Source: Isoetes taiwanensis (lineage: Eukaryota; Streptophyta; Lycopodiopsida; Isoetales; Isoetaceae). From it: a stretch of 64,000 nt of DNA. The stretch is taken from NCBI GenBank assembly GCA_021234155.1, contig JAJEKV010000077.1, positions 2,029,802 to 2,093,801 of the forward strand, read 5' to 3'. The translations under genes were made by a program, and so were the position numbers. How positions within the stretch are numbered: position 1 is the stretch's first letter; every line of letters begins with the position of its first letter. This document shows positions 22,346-33,214 of this stretch, in pieces. A model generated the notes under the pieces. The model was given only the letters and a program-made list of their open reading frames with translations. It was not told the origin of the DNA and did no database searches.

Positions 22346-22412
22346 CTTATTATCGCCGGGTTAAAAACCCCCCTCGAAGGGTTTTCGAGGGAAAACCGCG
22401 GGCGATAATAAG
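22346..22412. repeat. Perfect 12-bp-arm hairpin in LINE 3' region
   Basis: CTTATTATCGCC (22346-22357) is exactly complementary to GGCGATAATAAG (22401-22412). Inside, CCCTCGAA pairs with TTCGAGGG. Copies at 20039-20090 and 40230-40305 share the inner GGGTTTTCG.GG.AAAACC core but have different outer arms that are again self-complementary. Confidence 0.85.
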
Positions 22413-22549
22413 AATGTCATCAAACCTGCATAAGTATACATCATCATGAAATAAATGTGTATGTACATGTCAAGCGTGCCCGAGGACATAGCTGATCTCG
22501 CGATGTCCATGACCTCTCGGTATGATCCTAGCATCCGTGACGGATGCCG

Positions 22550-25140
22550 CGGCTCAATGTCACATGTAGCGGCTGGTGCCCGACCAACTCAAAGATAGCG
22601 TCCGGATTTGATCATATGCCGGGCAACTTTGAAGGGTATGAGATTCATCCTCAACGACTCCCATTTAAGATTGACGTGGCGAACCCCGCCCCGACGCGGG
22701 CGCACCAATCCATCCGCCTGCCTCACCGGAAGATGATGTGCCCAATGCGAATGGAGGCAATGAGTCCGCTTTTTCATGGGCAAGTGGGTGCGCAGTAGCA
22801 TTGTGGGCCTCGTTCAATGTGGGATTTATGTGGCGCCGGTAGTGTGTCTTTGCCTTGACTGTTCAAGGGGGCGGCATCCCAAAGCTTGCCTGATGAAGCA
22901 AGCGCCAAGATATTGCCTCAAGCTATGGCGACCGCCTGCTTGCACATGTATGCACCTCCGTGCTCTCGCACATTCCATCTAGCCATCCATTGAGCTCTCT
23001 TTTCCCTCCAAAGATGCCTTGAGGCGTTAGGCCCCATTGCCATGATATAAGCTAGTTTTGGGAGACGAGCATCGGCCCATGTTGACCACCTTACCGAAAT
23101 AGACAATGTGGGCGATCAAGGGGGCCCTCCAAGAGGCAAGAATCCTCGTTTCGCAGTAGAATTTGATATGGGACTGTGGACTTCACCCCTAGTGCTCGTA
23201 CCAAGAAGGCTTTTCGCAGACTTGCCCAAGTCATTCCAAGTAGCGAGGGATACCACGGGCCCCATACTTCAACCCCGTATAAAAGGACGGGCTCTACTAA
23301 GACTTTGAACAGGTGTGGACTGATGGGTCCAATCATACAACTCCGGCTCTATGACTATTGTTTTGCATTGCATATAGTGCTTTCCACTACCGTAACTTCG
23401 TGAGCCGTATGGATGTGTCCCAAAGGCATAGTAGAGGGACGGAAACTCCACTCCCAAATATTTGTATGTGGATGCTACTTCCACATTCGCCCTCGGTAAC
23501 GGAAGGAGGGGATCCTCGGCCGTCGCGAAGATGATATGAAAACCACCTTAGTCTTGGCCAAGTTGACGTGCATATCGGCCGCTTGACAAAATGTGTCCGT
23601 GGCATCGAGATGTCGTATGTCGTGGCCGGTGTGTAAGCTAGAGGTCCACATCATCGCGATATATTAACCGCTTGATGATCCGGTAGAGAAGGTGAGCCCT
23701 GCCGCCCCATTATCGCAAAGCCGCCTCTCCAATTGATCAATGTAAAGCCCAAACAATGTTGGGGAGAGAGGGCATCCCGGCGAACCCCGATACTACTATC
23801 AAATGGTTGGTTTGTCTACCGCAACCGACCGGAGCATCTTTCATAAAGCCTGTACACTACATTCTCGCAAATCTACCGGAACCCCAAATTGTCGTAATCT
23901 TGCCCATAGTTTTTCCCCGAGGCGCGGTGTCAAATGCCTTTGCAAAATCCACGGCAACAATATAGATCCCGACGGGCGGTTCCTCTTTGTCTTCAACCGA
24001 GCTTCGCAATGTGAAGATGTGGTCAATGGTTGAGTGTCGGGTCTGAATCCCCGCCACGGGTGAGGGCCCAGATATCGCCTTTTCCGCCTTGGCCAATCAG
24101 CCGCCGAGAATCCCAAAGAAGCAATTTTGCAAACACCGAACCGACCATGATTGGTTGGTAACTGGTCGGTCGCGGGTCACCGCCTTTATAGATGGGAACA
24201 ACTCGCTATTGGTCCATCGTGACGGGAAGCCTTCCGTAATGCCTTGTTGAACAAGGCAACAAGATCGGTATTATGGACGGCCCTGCCCACTTAAGCAATT
24301 CCTGCCGCATGCCATCCGTGTCGGGGCTTTCCCATTGGCAAGGCGCCGTAAGCCTTGTTCCACGCCCTGAACTGTGGATTTCCAAAGACCGGGCCTTCTT
24401 GCGGGGGTAATGCATGTGCACCCCGAGGGTCATATAGCTGTTGCAAGTATTGCCTCCATCGCCGGAGTGATGTTCCCCGTGGGCTATGCGGCTTTCTAAG
24501 AACCCTTCGCCGTGAAGGTCCCGGGTGACGTTCCGGGAGATAAAACATTTCCCTTTGATGTGCCGCAATGTACCCGGCTTTTTAGCTTTAAGGAAGACGC
24601 TGCATTGTCCGGACCGCATGTGGGCGAAAGCGTGGTCCGCGGACTTGGCGGAGCAAGCATTTGTGTTCCTTGCACTCGCATCAAACCATTGATTACGTGG
24701 GAAGGTTGTGTTCCTCGAGGTCCGTCCGCGGGCGCTTATCCCAAAGCATCTCTCGCCGCTAGCCCTAAGCACATCGGTCCCGGTCGTCTGCATTTGCTCT
24801 AGTGTAGGATATTGCAAAATTTCGCCAGTCATCTATAAGATCCGGGCATAAGCCCCGCGATGTTCATAATCCAATCGGTGAGGCATGTGAGGAGTCGTGG
24901 GCAATGTGGGTTCGCACAACCCCGCCAAGCCAACTTCAAGTAAAGTGGTAAGTGGTCCGGTCGATCTCTTCATCCCTATTAGTTGTTCCCACTGGAAGTG
25001 CTTGACGACATGCATATCCTCGCCAGCGGGGCAAAGACATAGTCCACCACACTAGATCCTCCCCCCTGGTTTTATGTGAAGGTTGAATGAAACCGGTATA
25101 GTGAGGACTACACTTAAAGACATTCTCTATGGGGTGTACT
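22550..25140 (-). pseudogene. LINE ORF2 remnant (APE endonuclease end and reverse transcriptase)
   Basis: Around 24970 LEVGLAG follows a degenerate SDHLPL-like endonuclease motif. Around 24320 DGMRQELLKWAGPSI matches the KAxGPDG...LLK finger block. The palm A motif is clear: HSTIDHIFTLRSSVED (about 24032-23985), then VAVDFAKAFDTAPR (about 23963-23922), carrying the first catalytic Asp. A LFGLYIDQLERRL-like block lies near 23750. The FADD box itself is not readable because the region near 23660 is damaged. Downstream come NLAKTKVVFI (about 23567) and VEPVLLYGVEVWGP (about 23300-23255), typical of the thumb and C-terminal region. Multiple frameshifts make it non-functional. Confidence 0.88.
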
Positions 25141-26639
25141 GGGGATGACAAACTCTAACTTGACCAACTTCACTTCTAGTATTCCATTGGAAGAATTGAA
25201 ATGTAGTAGAGTGCAAGAAGCCAAGACTCACGAATGGCTAACCATGGTATCCTTATACACGTTACATTTTAGCCCGTATTCTCTATCGTGTACCTTAACT
25301 TGGAACGTATATGTTATGAACATTGTGTTTTTGTTCGTTATTCTTTTTAACATTTCGGTTTTGCTCTATGTATGCAAATTCAAAAATAGAGAGAAATTGA
25401 GGAAGCCACTTCCAAGTATTCGAAGTTACGGTCTAGAAGAAGCAAGAGCAAAAGCGTAAAAAGAGATAAAAAAAGTGGGTCACAAAATGGGTAAGTACTT
25501 GGCAATTGTGAATCCGTGATTTGGGAACAAATTGGGTAAATTTGGTCACTAGTGGAGTTGGAAAATAAGTACATAAATTTGATGTTTGAAAAGTTGTATG
25601 ACATGACAAAAGCCAAAGTACCAAACTCCACAAGGGATCGCTATCTGACTTGGATGACATCCTGGTACAGCCTATTATTCGGCAGCTACAATATTCCGAC
25701 CAATGATAGGGATTTTCATGAATGGGTTAAAAAGGAGACATGGTTGGAAACTCTTCTAACCAAGTCACGTGAAACTTTTGATGCAATTGTGTTAGATGAG
25801 GGCATTACAATCCAACCACTGGGAGATGATTTGCGATGTGGTTAAGACAATTTAAGGTAAAGAATGTGGGAGTGATATGTTTAAAGCTTACGAGAAGAAT
25901 ATGTCCCGCAATAAAGAAAAGTAGAAGATGCCTTTGAAATTGAAGGCTTCGAACGAAGTCGCTATAGGGTAAATGATTTTTACATTTATATGCATAGGAT
26001 TTAAACCTTCACTAAAATACATGTAGAAATATCCATTAAAATTGTTCTTTCCATTTTCGTGTATTTCAAGTATTGCCTCGAGAAGAAATATATTGACGCA
26101 TTGCCATTCCGCCGCAACAATGGGTTAAAGGACGGAGAAGACCTCCATGTACTCAGCCAAAGGAAATCATGACAGGAAAGGAGGTTTATCTGAGTGGGAA
26201 ATTCGTAATTGTCCTTGGTGGATTGATTTCCCACCAGGCAAATTTCCAGACGAAGAGGGAGCGTTGTTCAAAGAGATGACTGATGGTAGGTTGTCAGCAG
26301 GTGATGTTGATATTGATGCTGTGGATGATGGTAATCTTCGCGTCAAAAGGCGAAGAAAGCTTGCATTACCAAGAGATTCAAAGAAAGAAGTTAAGAAGAA
26401 CATTGTGAGTGAGACTACTTCCATGGATCACGGTTCTAGTGCAGAGGAGCCACAAATGCAGGAAAATGAGGATTGTGGTATCCAACAAGTTGAACGAAGG
26501 TATGCTAATGTTTCTCTGTCATTGATTTGTGCTGATGTTTCGGACATTGCTGCCACAATGAACTCTACTCAAGAGTCCATATTTAAGTCCATTAGAGAAT
26601 TTGGAAGGAAAGTGGCAATGGAAAACGCATACACGTGAG

Positions 26640-27398
26640 GAGAAACAAAGTGGACGTAAAATGGGGAGCCGATGTCGATATTGGACTTCCCTACAAGTGA
26701 AAACCTACGATGGGTCACTTGGTAGTTCCTGAATGGAACTTATGTAGCAAACAGGTTATTGATGATGCTTTCACTATAGCCACACTTTGTGTTGATGATT
26801 CTGGCTTTGTGGTATGCTTTTGTGGTATTAAGCAATTGAAGATTTTGGATGCTGCTGCAAAGAAACGCAATCTTGAAAGGCAACGCATGTACTTCATGGT
26901 GCAGAAAACTCCATGTGAGGTAACTCATGATGCCTTTGGAGTCTTTGAGAATAGTTGTTACTATTTCATTGTCTACACCAGGATTGGAGTTGATGTTGGG
27001 AAGATCAACTCAGTGGTGTATTCCATGAGGGAATTGAACCAAAACAACAATGTTCTTTTCAATGTGCTAGCTGAAAAAGATAGGTTGCCAGTGCATGATG
27101 CAAAACAATCAAGATATGGCTTGGAAAAATCAACAAAAGTGATGGAATTTATACTTCATTCTTTTTGTGTGACGGGTGGCTTTGCATTGGACTTGCTTGC
27201 TGCTCTATGATGGAAGCATGCGCGTTAAAAGGTGTTCATTACTTTGGAACTGAGAAGGATGAAGTGTTGGTTCAGTCTGTGCTTGCTTTGCAAGGTTGTG
27301 GGGCTCCTTCTATTGATCTTGACAAATCAGATGAGAGTGGAGATGAAGACGACATTGAGAATGTTCCAGTTCAGGATGTGGACGAACCGTTGGACTAG
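26640..27398 (+). pseudogene. Beta-class N4/N6 DNA methyltransferase-like domain (motif IV then motif I)
   Basis: In order: VDIGLPY (26674-26694), compatible with motif IV (D/N-P-P-Y/F, here D..LPY); a hydrophobic beta strand DDSGFVVCF near 26797-26823; then, about 168 codons after motif IV, EKSTKVMEFILHSF followed by GFALDLLA and, after a one-base frameshift near 27203, SMMEACALKGVHYFGTEKDE. This matches the E/QKP..L...I and LDLFAG(S)G(S)..A....R.Y.G.E.D motif X/I block of beta-class amino-methyltransferases (PF01555-like; MT-A70 has the same order but uses DPPW). The SAM-binding glycine loop is damaged by the frameshift. Substrate (DNA or RNA, A or C) cannot be told from sequence. The tail after motif I is acidic (DESGDEDDIE). 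Confidence 0.6.
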
Positions 27399-27619
27399 TC
27401 CGTGAGTTTTTCAGTTTCATACTTTGCTATTAAGCTTTTGATCTTTTTATGCATCGACATATTTACTAATATATCTAATTCTTATGCAGCACGTTTAAAT
27501 TACCGGTATATGCAGAAAGTGAAGCTCGATATATGTCCACGTACATGATTCCTATACATTTGAAGGACAAAAAAAGAAAAAAATGCAAATTTGTAGATGA
27601 TGAGGCACAACTAGCATAG

Positions 27620-28016
27620 AGTGCATACTTTTGACTCTATATTTTGTTGTTTATGTTATTTCACTTATGGTGTCCACCACTCTGTTTGTCAAATTCGTTT
27701 TCTTATGATAATAGAAGCTATAGGCATGCATTTGACACTAAATTCAACGTACATTCTTCAAATGTCAAATTTCATGTTAAGAAAGGTAGCTAGTTTGGGG
27801 CTGTTTGTATGCTTGGTTTCAATTTCAAGCGTTCAGATAAAATCTTATCTTAGTCTCAAAAAAGCCCAGAGTGCCCAAATAAAAAAGCCCATGAAAAAGA
27901 TTTCCCCGCGGGATTTGAGCCCATTTTTTACCTTGTGTTCTGCTATGTTTCCGTACTGTGGGATAGATATTTTTACGCCATACCACGTGGCAAAGATCTA
28001 ATAGGCACATATATTT
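27620..28016. other. 3' flank of the methyltransferase-like gene
   Basis: I see no further gene. Short open stretches between 27621 and 28001 have no recognisable domain. Confidence 0.35.
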
Positions 28017-28145
<129 letters not shown>

Positions 28146-28574
28146 ATGTGTTAGAAGTGATCATTACTTCACTAGATTTTTGCGACAACATCGCCCAATA
28201 ATATCCACGGAGATCCCTGTGTGATTTCTTGAGGGATATGATTGTGATTAGGCTATTTACCGAGAACTAACGGTGTGGTATCAAAGCAAGTAGATATGCT
28301 CAAGAAGGTGTTGACGGAATTTAAACTAGTGTAAAGCACAAGTAGGTACAGAGGAGGAGGAGGAGGGAGGCCGAGGAGGAGATAAGATTATTAGATGATA
28401 ATGTGGCATTGGGGCTGCCAAAGGCTGCAGTGCATTTGAGTTATTGATCAGAGAAACAAGGAGCAGTTCAATCTGCAAGAGGTAAATTGCGTAGGCTTGA
28501 ATTGGCCCTTTCCAGATCTAGAATAATATTTTAGGGATCAAGGATCAAATTCTTGTTGAAAACAAGAATCAAGT

Positions 28575-28675
28575 ATCAAGTATCAAGTATTGTATTGTTT
28601 TAAAGTAGCATTTTTGATAGATTGTGAATCATGACTTTGAAGTATGATTTAAGCCACTTCACCCTCGAGTCAATG
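28575..28675 (-). repeat. Dispersed repeat (CTTAAATCATACTT family), copy 1
   Basis: On the minus strand it reads GTGGCTTAAATCATACTT, then CAAAGTCATG and TGCTACTTTA, closing with TACTTGATAC repeats. Matching copies are at about 49185-49260 and 49465-49560 on the plus strand. Confidence 0.7.
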
Positions 28676-28968
28676 CTAGGGCAACCCTCCCGTCAAAGAC
28701 CTTGTTTTTGTCTTTCATATGACATTTCATATGACAGAATGTTGATCAATTTGAACCCTTCAACTGACATACAAAAATTCAGTTGATGGAAGACCATATT
28801 TCAATTATAAACTTAGAACAAAAAGGTAAGTTACATAATAGTAACTACTAATATAAATACACAGTTAAAAAGGTTAAGAGTAGCAGATGTGGGACTCTGG
28901 TTAATGTCCATTGGTGAATCTCGATGACAAAGACAATGACGGCCTCTCTACTCGGCGAAGGTTTCGCT

Positions 28969-29043
28969 TTGATTGAAACATGGTGGAAAAATGAAGCCAC
29001 AGAGCACTCTGATTGAAACATGGTTGAAAAATGAAGCCACAGA
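28969..29043 (+). repeat. 40-bp tandem duplication
   Basis: Two adjacent copies share GATTGAAACATGGT, then GAAAAATGAAGCCACAGA, differing at a few bases. Confidence 0.85.
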
Positions 29044-29438
29044 CTCCGTCCACAGAGTCCACACACAGATGCCGTTTTGTGAAAAAGGGGGCGAAAGAAC
29101 CAAAGAAAAAAAAAGCTCGAAAGCATTACTGGGCTTATCTTTGAAAGAGCCGGTGTGCACCGGCGTGAGCGAAATGACTCGGATTTCCCAAATTGGTGGA
29201 TTCGTTGAGAAATGGGAGAATGTAGGAGGAATCGGGAATGTAGAAGTTTAAAAAACAAAAAAAACTTAATGTTACCTAATTCATTATTCTATTAGAGGTA
29301 AGGTACATTAACTCGATATGCCTATAAAATAACCCTAGTACTTATACAAAAATGAAAGGGAAATTTATATTTGCGACCTTTCAAATGACATAGACATTTT
29401 TTTCTTGCCTTTCTATATGACAGGCAAATTGATATTTG

Positions 29439-30526
29439 TTACCCTTCATATGCAGGGCAATTTTGAACCTTAACAGATGTGTGACCAAAACCTTTTGGAT
29501 CTGATGCAACATTTATATTATCTCCCACAATATACTGACAAACTTTCGAAGAGAAATGTCTAGAATTGCAATTAGAGCAAAATGTAGGTAGACCAACCCA
29601 TCTAAGCTGAAGATTAATTTCTTTGCCAAAGAAATCTAAGATAGGGATGGAAGTGGGAACAGGCTTTGAGATATCCAATTGAATGTAACATTTAGGGGCC
29701 TTGTAGGGAGAGTAGTCAGTAGAGATATAAGTTCCAATTGAGTTGAAAATGACTGAAAAGCGGTCTTCATTCCAGTAAATGGGATTAAGTTCACTCATAC
29801 TGACAGATGTCATTTAAAGAAAGCTGAGGGCTCCATTTCAGAAAAATCAATTGATAGGTATCAAGTGTCGATCTGGCTGTTTTCAATAAGAAATTGGCAG
29901 TTCGAGAGTTTGCACATTCCACCAAAAGATAAGGGTAACTAAGCCAGTAGATTGAATTGACAGTGACACCTTTATTAAATTTAAGGATATGATCCCAGAG
30001 CTTGTCAATTTGGATCCCAACTTTATCCACACATATTACAACAGCAGTAGAAGAAAGGGAGCTAATTCTTGAAGCAATTAGAGGAGAATCAAGTTTGATA
30101 CCTCTAAACAGTTGAACATTTGGCTGAGTTCGAACTTGGAGGTTGTTAAATTCTTCTGTCAACTGCTGATCCGTGAGTAGAGGTTGGACAGGCCTTTGAG
30201 TTCCATAAGAAATGGGAACTCCCTCAGCATTAAGAACAGGAACTTGGCCATTGGAACCCGGATCTTTTGAAAGATTGTGCCAAGATGGAACATCTGAAGA
30301 AAAATGCTGCACGTCTTTGGAAACGAAGTTCAAGTCAGCAAAATCTCCAAATTTAAAGACCATAGAAGGATTTTGGTGATAAAAACTTAACTGGGTAAGA
30401 AGATTGGATCGTTCAACCGGAGAGAAGAGCATAAACTTATGAAGAAAAATGAGCGAATTTGCGTTTAGGGTTTTTGAAGTATTCGAGTTTTTTTTTGGGG
30501 AAAAGATTTTGAGAAATTTGAGACAT
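29439..30526 (-). pseudogene. LINE ORF1 remnant (DUF4283-like domain plus zinc knuckle)
   Basis: The likely start is ATG 30526-30524 (MSQISQNLFPKKKLEYF). A frameshift near 30435 leads into a 213-residue open stretch ending with SYPYLLVECANSRTANFLL and LIFLKWSPQ, the end of the RNA-binding-like DUF4283 fold. A second frameshift near 29800 leads to YIQLDISKPVP and LPTFCSNCNSRHFSSKVC, a C-x2-C-x4-H-x4-C zinc knuckle. This domain order is typical of plant L1-type ORF1 proteins, which coat the LINE RNA. ORF2 is not present to the left, so the copy is truncated or deleted. A (TTCTA)n LINE tail ends about 40 bp upstream of the start codon. Confidence 0.8.
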
Positions 30527-30566
30527 AATGAAAAAGCTCAGGGTGAAACAACAGAAAGACAAAAAC

Positions 30567-30655
30567 AGAATAGAATAGAATAGAATAGAATAGAATAGGT
30601 TTTTAGCGTCCGCGGAGACCAATTGGCCTATGGGACCCAAACAAAAAGAAAGGAG
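30567..30655 (-). mobile_element. (TTCTA)n-tailed LINE 3' end, short copy
   Basis: The minus strand reads GGGTCCCATAGGCC, AATTGGTCTC, GCGGACGCTAAAAACC and then six TTCTA units (30598-30567). It is the same 3' module as at 20.1 and 22.3 kb but lacks the hairpin, as expected for a shorter 5' truncation. Confidence 0.75.
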
Positions 30656-30659
30656 AGGT

Positions 30660-31633
30660 CAAAAGCAGACAAGAATGAGAAGAGGGAAGATCCTAAGGCA
30701 AAGAAATTAAAATTTAGCAAGGAAGGGTTGAGAATTAGAGATTTCACCCGATAACATACCCATCCATAGCAATTGTAGACACAAAACAACAGGTCTAGCA
30801 TTCGGATTCCCCCAAAAGCTTCTCATTGTAGACTTTAACTGTAATTCTGTGCTCAAGATTTTCTCTGTAAACTCTAGAGATACCTGTAGCAGAAATATCC
30901 TTATGACCGACAAATTCTTCCAACCAAGATTCAATTATCTCAGTTTCGAATTCGATGCAGCTCGGAGAGAAGGAGTATTCAATTTGGAATAAATTCTCTG
31001 GAAACACCTGTTTGTGAATGAAGCTGTCCCAAAGATCTGAATCTTTTCCTTTAAGAAAACCACAGATTATCTTGGATTCCTACCACAGAATTGTGAAAAT
31101 TCGATTGTCCATAAGGAGTTAATTCATTCCAGTGCTAACCCTCTACAAGGGTAGCAGGCAATTGGCACTGGAAATCGATCAATCAGAGGCAAGGTAGATC
31201 GATCTCAAGCAAATTTTTCAAGAATTGGGATTAAACCGAAAAAAACTGCCATTTTCAAGAAAATAGGCGCACCACATTCTTTTTCCATATCATTAAGAGA
31301 CGGGTTCTTCTCTTGGAATTTTTGGGTGACATATAAACAAAACTTTAGAGAATTTGCAATGAAATGCATATGTAAGTTCGTCGTCATTTAGCTGGAGTAT
31401 TTGCCTAGGTCTGTATATTCTGGTCATCAAGCTATTAGCGTACTGTGACAATCTCACACTTGTAATACGTTTGGGGTCTAAGAATGGCCTAAATTCATCA
31501 GATCTAGCAATATAAAGGTTTGTTTAGCTGGGGCTATAAGATACCTTACCATGTTTCATCAAATTACATAATCGTCTAATTATAAATCACCCAGTTATTA
31601 TTTGCATCTAACAAGAATCAAATTTGGCCTTTT
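30660..31633. other. Unrecognised DNA with minus-strand open stretches
   Basis: Minus-strand open stretches at 31007-30795 (SWLEEFVGHKDISATGIS) and 31387-31205 look protein-like in composition but match no family I know. They could be 5' parts of the LINE read at 29.4-30.5 kb or an unrelated relic. Confidence 0.3.
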
Positions 31634-31850
31634 GGGGCATGGTCTAGTGGCAAGACTCTAAACTGCCACACTCAAGATCACGGATTCAAACATGGCCAAT
31701 ATCGGTCTAGTAATGGGGACCTTAAAAACTCATTTTGAGTTCAAACATGGCTAACATCAGCCTAGTAATAGGGACCTTAAAAACCCATTTCGAATTCAAA
31801 CATGGCCAACATCAGTCTAGTAATGGGACCTTAAAAACCCATCTTGAGTA
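31634..31850 (+). mobile_element. tRNA-derived SINE with triplicated B-box segment
   Basis: The head GGGGCATGGTCTAGTGGCAA (from 31634) has an A-box-like tRNA start. About 37 nt later GGATTCAAAC (31682-31691) matches a B box. The 56-bp segment beginning at the B box is then present three times (about 31683-31738, 31739-31794, 31795-31849), each with TTCAAACATGGC, CTAGTAAT and GGGACCTTAAAAAC. No tail or target duplication was identified. Confidence 0.7.
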
Positions 31851-32463
31851 CTCAAAGACCTCTTCTCATTCTCAGGTCTTTCAAGCTTTTCTTATTTTAT
31901 ATTTCCTTGGGAATCTTCTAATGCCAATGGACCTATTTATTTATTCGTTGATTTTTTACAGATAAATGCATTAGGTTTTTCTTTGGGCGCCATTCTCACC
32001 TATGAAGCTCGTAAAATATCTTTGGGATGAGTAGTCGAAATGGGGAAGATTAGAAATGCATAGTTGGCTAACTAATGCAAATGCTTGTTCTTTAGCATTA
32101 AAGCTTTTAGACGGCTTTCTTATTCGACACTAAAAACTCTTTCCATTCTCAAGGTATTTTGATTTTCTGATTTTTTGGAGCTCTCCGTAATGCTCTCATA
32201 CTACTCAATTCAGCTCTTTATAGGTTAATCCAGTAGGTTTAGGATCGGGTGCCAGAATGTCTTTGGGTGAGTATTCCTACTGTTTTTTTTCCTGTGGGAA
32301 TGACACGCAGATATAGGAAAGACTTTGGTAGGATCCTAAATTAATTGGCAAGTTATGAGTATTTTTTAAGTCTAAGGGCAAGCCTATAACAACATTTCCA
32401 CAATGCTTAATAAAAGAAGCTGCAGCTTTGCATTCCATAATCTACATCCATCTGCATGTTCAA
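31851..32463. other. Intergenic DNA
   Basis: A loosely repeated TCATTCTCA / TTTCTTAT / TAGGTT pattern recurs near 31865-31975 and 32140-32240, suggesting an old duplication. No gene is supported. Confidence 0.35.
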
Positions 32464-32653
32464 TAATGATCAATTCGTGATGAGAGAGACTGGGTCTCCC
32501 TCATTATGCGTCTCTAAAAGTTTTGGATAAAGATAATAATTTCTTCCTGGTTATGTTTGACTCTTCACTTGCGGTTGCTGAGTGCTTGTGGAGCGTGGTG
32601 TTGATCCTCTTTGGGGACATTATCTTCTATATTAGGTTTATTCTCCTGGATTC

Positions 32654-32866
32654 TTGCCAAGTAAGTCTGGTGCATTGCGCATGCCTTCCTGGCTTGCCTT
32701 AGAGGACTTTCCACTAGAATTGCAAGTGTCTGAGTTTATGATTGCTATTGCCAATGGATTGGGTTTGCATCTTATCCATTCTATTGTTAATGGTCCTCAA
32801 ATTTGTGTATCTCTTCCTACTTGTGTTTCTATTCCCGTGGGAGTTGTACGAAGGCGGGACGACTAA
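32654..32866 (+). pseudogene. LINE ORF1, N-terminal (DUF4283-like) part
   Basis: RMPSWLALEDFPLEL, IANGLGLHL and PQICVSLPTCVSIPVGV reproduce the P.WV.L..LPL... IA..LG ... ARVCVE.D....P pattern of plant LINE ORF1. The frame stops at the boundary of the inserted repeat block (about 32866). Confidence 0.65.
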
Positions 32867-32901
32867 GGTAAGTTCAAGCTAGACTCGTGACTAGCTCCGT
32901 G

Positions 32902-33113
32902 TCCTCCACTTTGGCTGCCGCAAGGCAGTGGGATATAGCTGGTACTATCATTTGGACAAAAATACTCCCCAAGAGTGGACACTTGTGGATATACAACGTT
33001 TAAGGTAGCTTAAAACGTTTTATTTTTATTTTTGTTTAAGGTCCATGCTAGACTAATCTTGTACAGACTAGCTAGCTATATCCCACTGCCTTGCGGCAGC
33101 CAAAGTGGAGGAC
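32902..33113. repeat. 39-bp perfect inverted repeat
   Basis: 32902-32940 (TCCTCCACTTTGGCTGCCGC...) is the exact reverse complement of 33075-33113. The arm, with its internal CTGCC-TTGC-GGCAG mini-hairpin, is also the junction-proximal segment of every unit in the tandem array at 36.4-38.3 kb. The arm orientation at 32902 is opposite to the last array copy (about 38224-38262), so the same sequence also brackets the whole inserted block as terminal inverted repeats. Confidence 0.9.
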
Positions 33114-33214
33114 ATGTATCACAAGGCCCCCAAAAATGAACTTGTATAAAAAGTTAGCATGAAAATCAGCATATATGTGGTTTTTTTATACAACAATTTA
33201 TAATTTAGAAAAAA

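Larger units (their letters stand above)
22264..25140 (-). mobile_element. LINE (non-LTR retrotransposon), 5'-truncated, with structured 3' end
   Basis: Minus-strand ORF2 remnants read from about 25140 to 22550: an endonuclease C-terminus, GPSIIPILL-type fingers, then reverse transcriptase motifs, and finally a 3' region with a hairpin (22346-22412), GGTCCCATAGGCGATTGG, GGGCGATAAAA and a TTCTA-repeat tail (plus-strand TAGAA repeats, 22265-22282). The microsatellite tail instead of poly-A and the 3' hairpin separate it from the poly-A LINE family at 9.6 and 39.2 kb. It lies antisense in an intron of the methyltransferase-like gene. I could not identify target duplications. Confidence 0.85.
21381..27619 (+). 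pseudogene. Multi-exon gene with C-terminal methyltransferase-like domain, disrupted
   Basis: A spliced gene can be followed from MVETRRSS (21381, just after a TTTTTTAATTGCAG acceptor) to TAG at 27617-27619. Recognisable exonic blocks are 21381-21510, about 21890-22196 (ending at a GTATGT donor), about 25183-25248 (EELKCSRVQEAKTHEW, flanked by TCTAG and GTATCC), about 25386-25490 (basic, KLRSRRSKSKS), 25552-25845 (MFEKLYDMTKAKVP, WMTSWYSLLFGSYNIP), about 26100-26638 (a charged region with KRRRKLALP), the catalytic block 26660-27398, and a last exon 27490-27619 with a KDKKRKKCK nuclear-localisation-like run. The large gap between 22200 and 25183 is an intron occupied by an antisense LINE. A few stops and frameshifts are present (for example 26698 and about 27203), yet long stretches stay open, so decay looks recent. 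I do not recognise the N-terminal and middle regions. It starts about 50-80 bp from the MULE relic, in divergent orientation. Confidence 0.6.
28146..29430. other. Intergenic DNA with small repeats
   Basis: It contains a triplicated ATCAAGT word (about 28568-28590), the minus-strand copy of the CTTAAATCATACTT repeat and a 40-bp tandem duplication. Open stretches at 28848-29258 (minus) lack any recognisable domain. Confidence 0.4.

Noticed and set aside
20039-22412. Hammerhead-type ribozyme in the LINE hairpins
   Set aside because: The CTGATGA and GAAA catalytic core elements are absent from all three hairpins.
26167-26424. Minus-strand open stretches opposite the methyltransferase-like gene
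   Set aside because: They are shadows of the plus-strand reading frame and show no family pattern.
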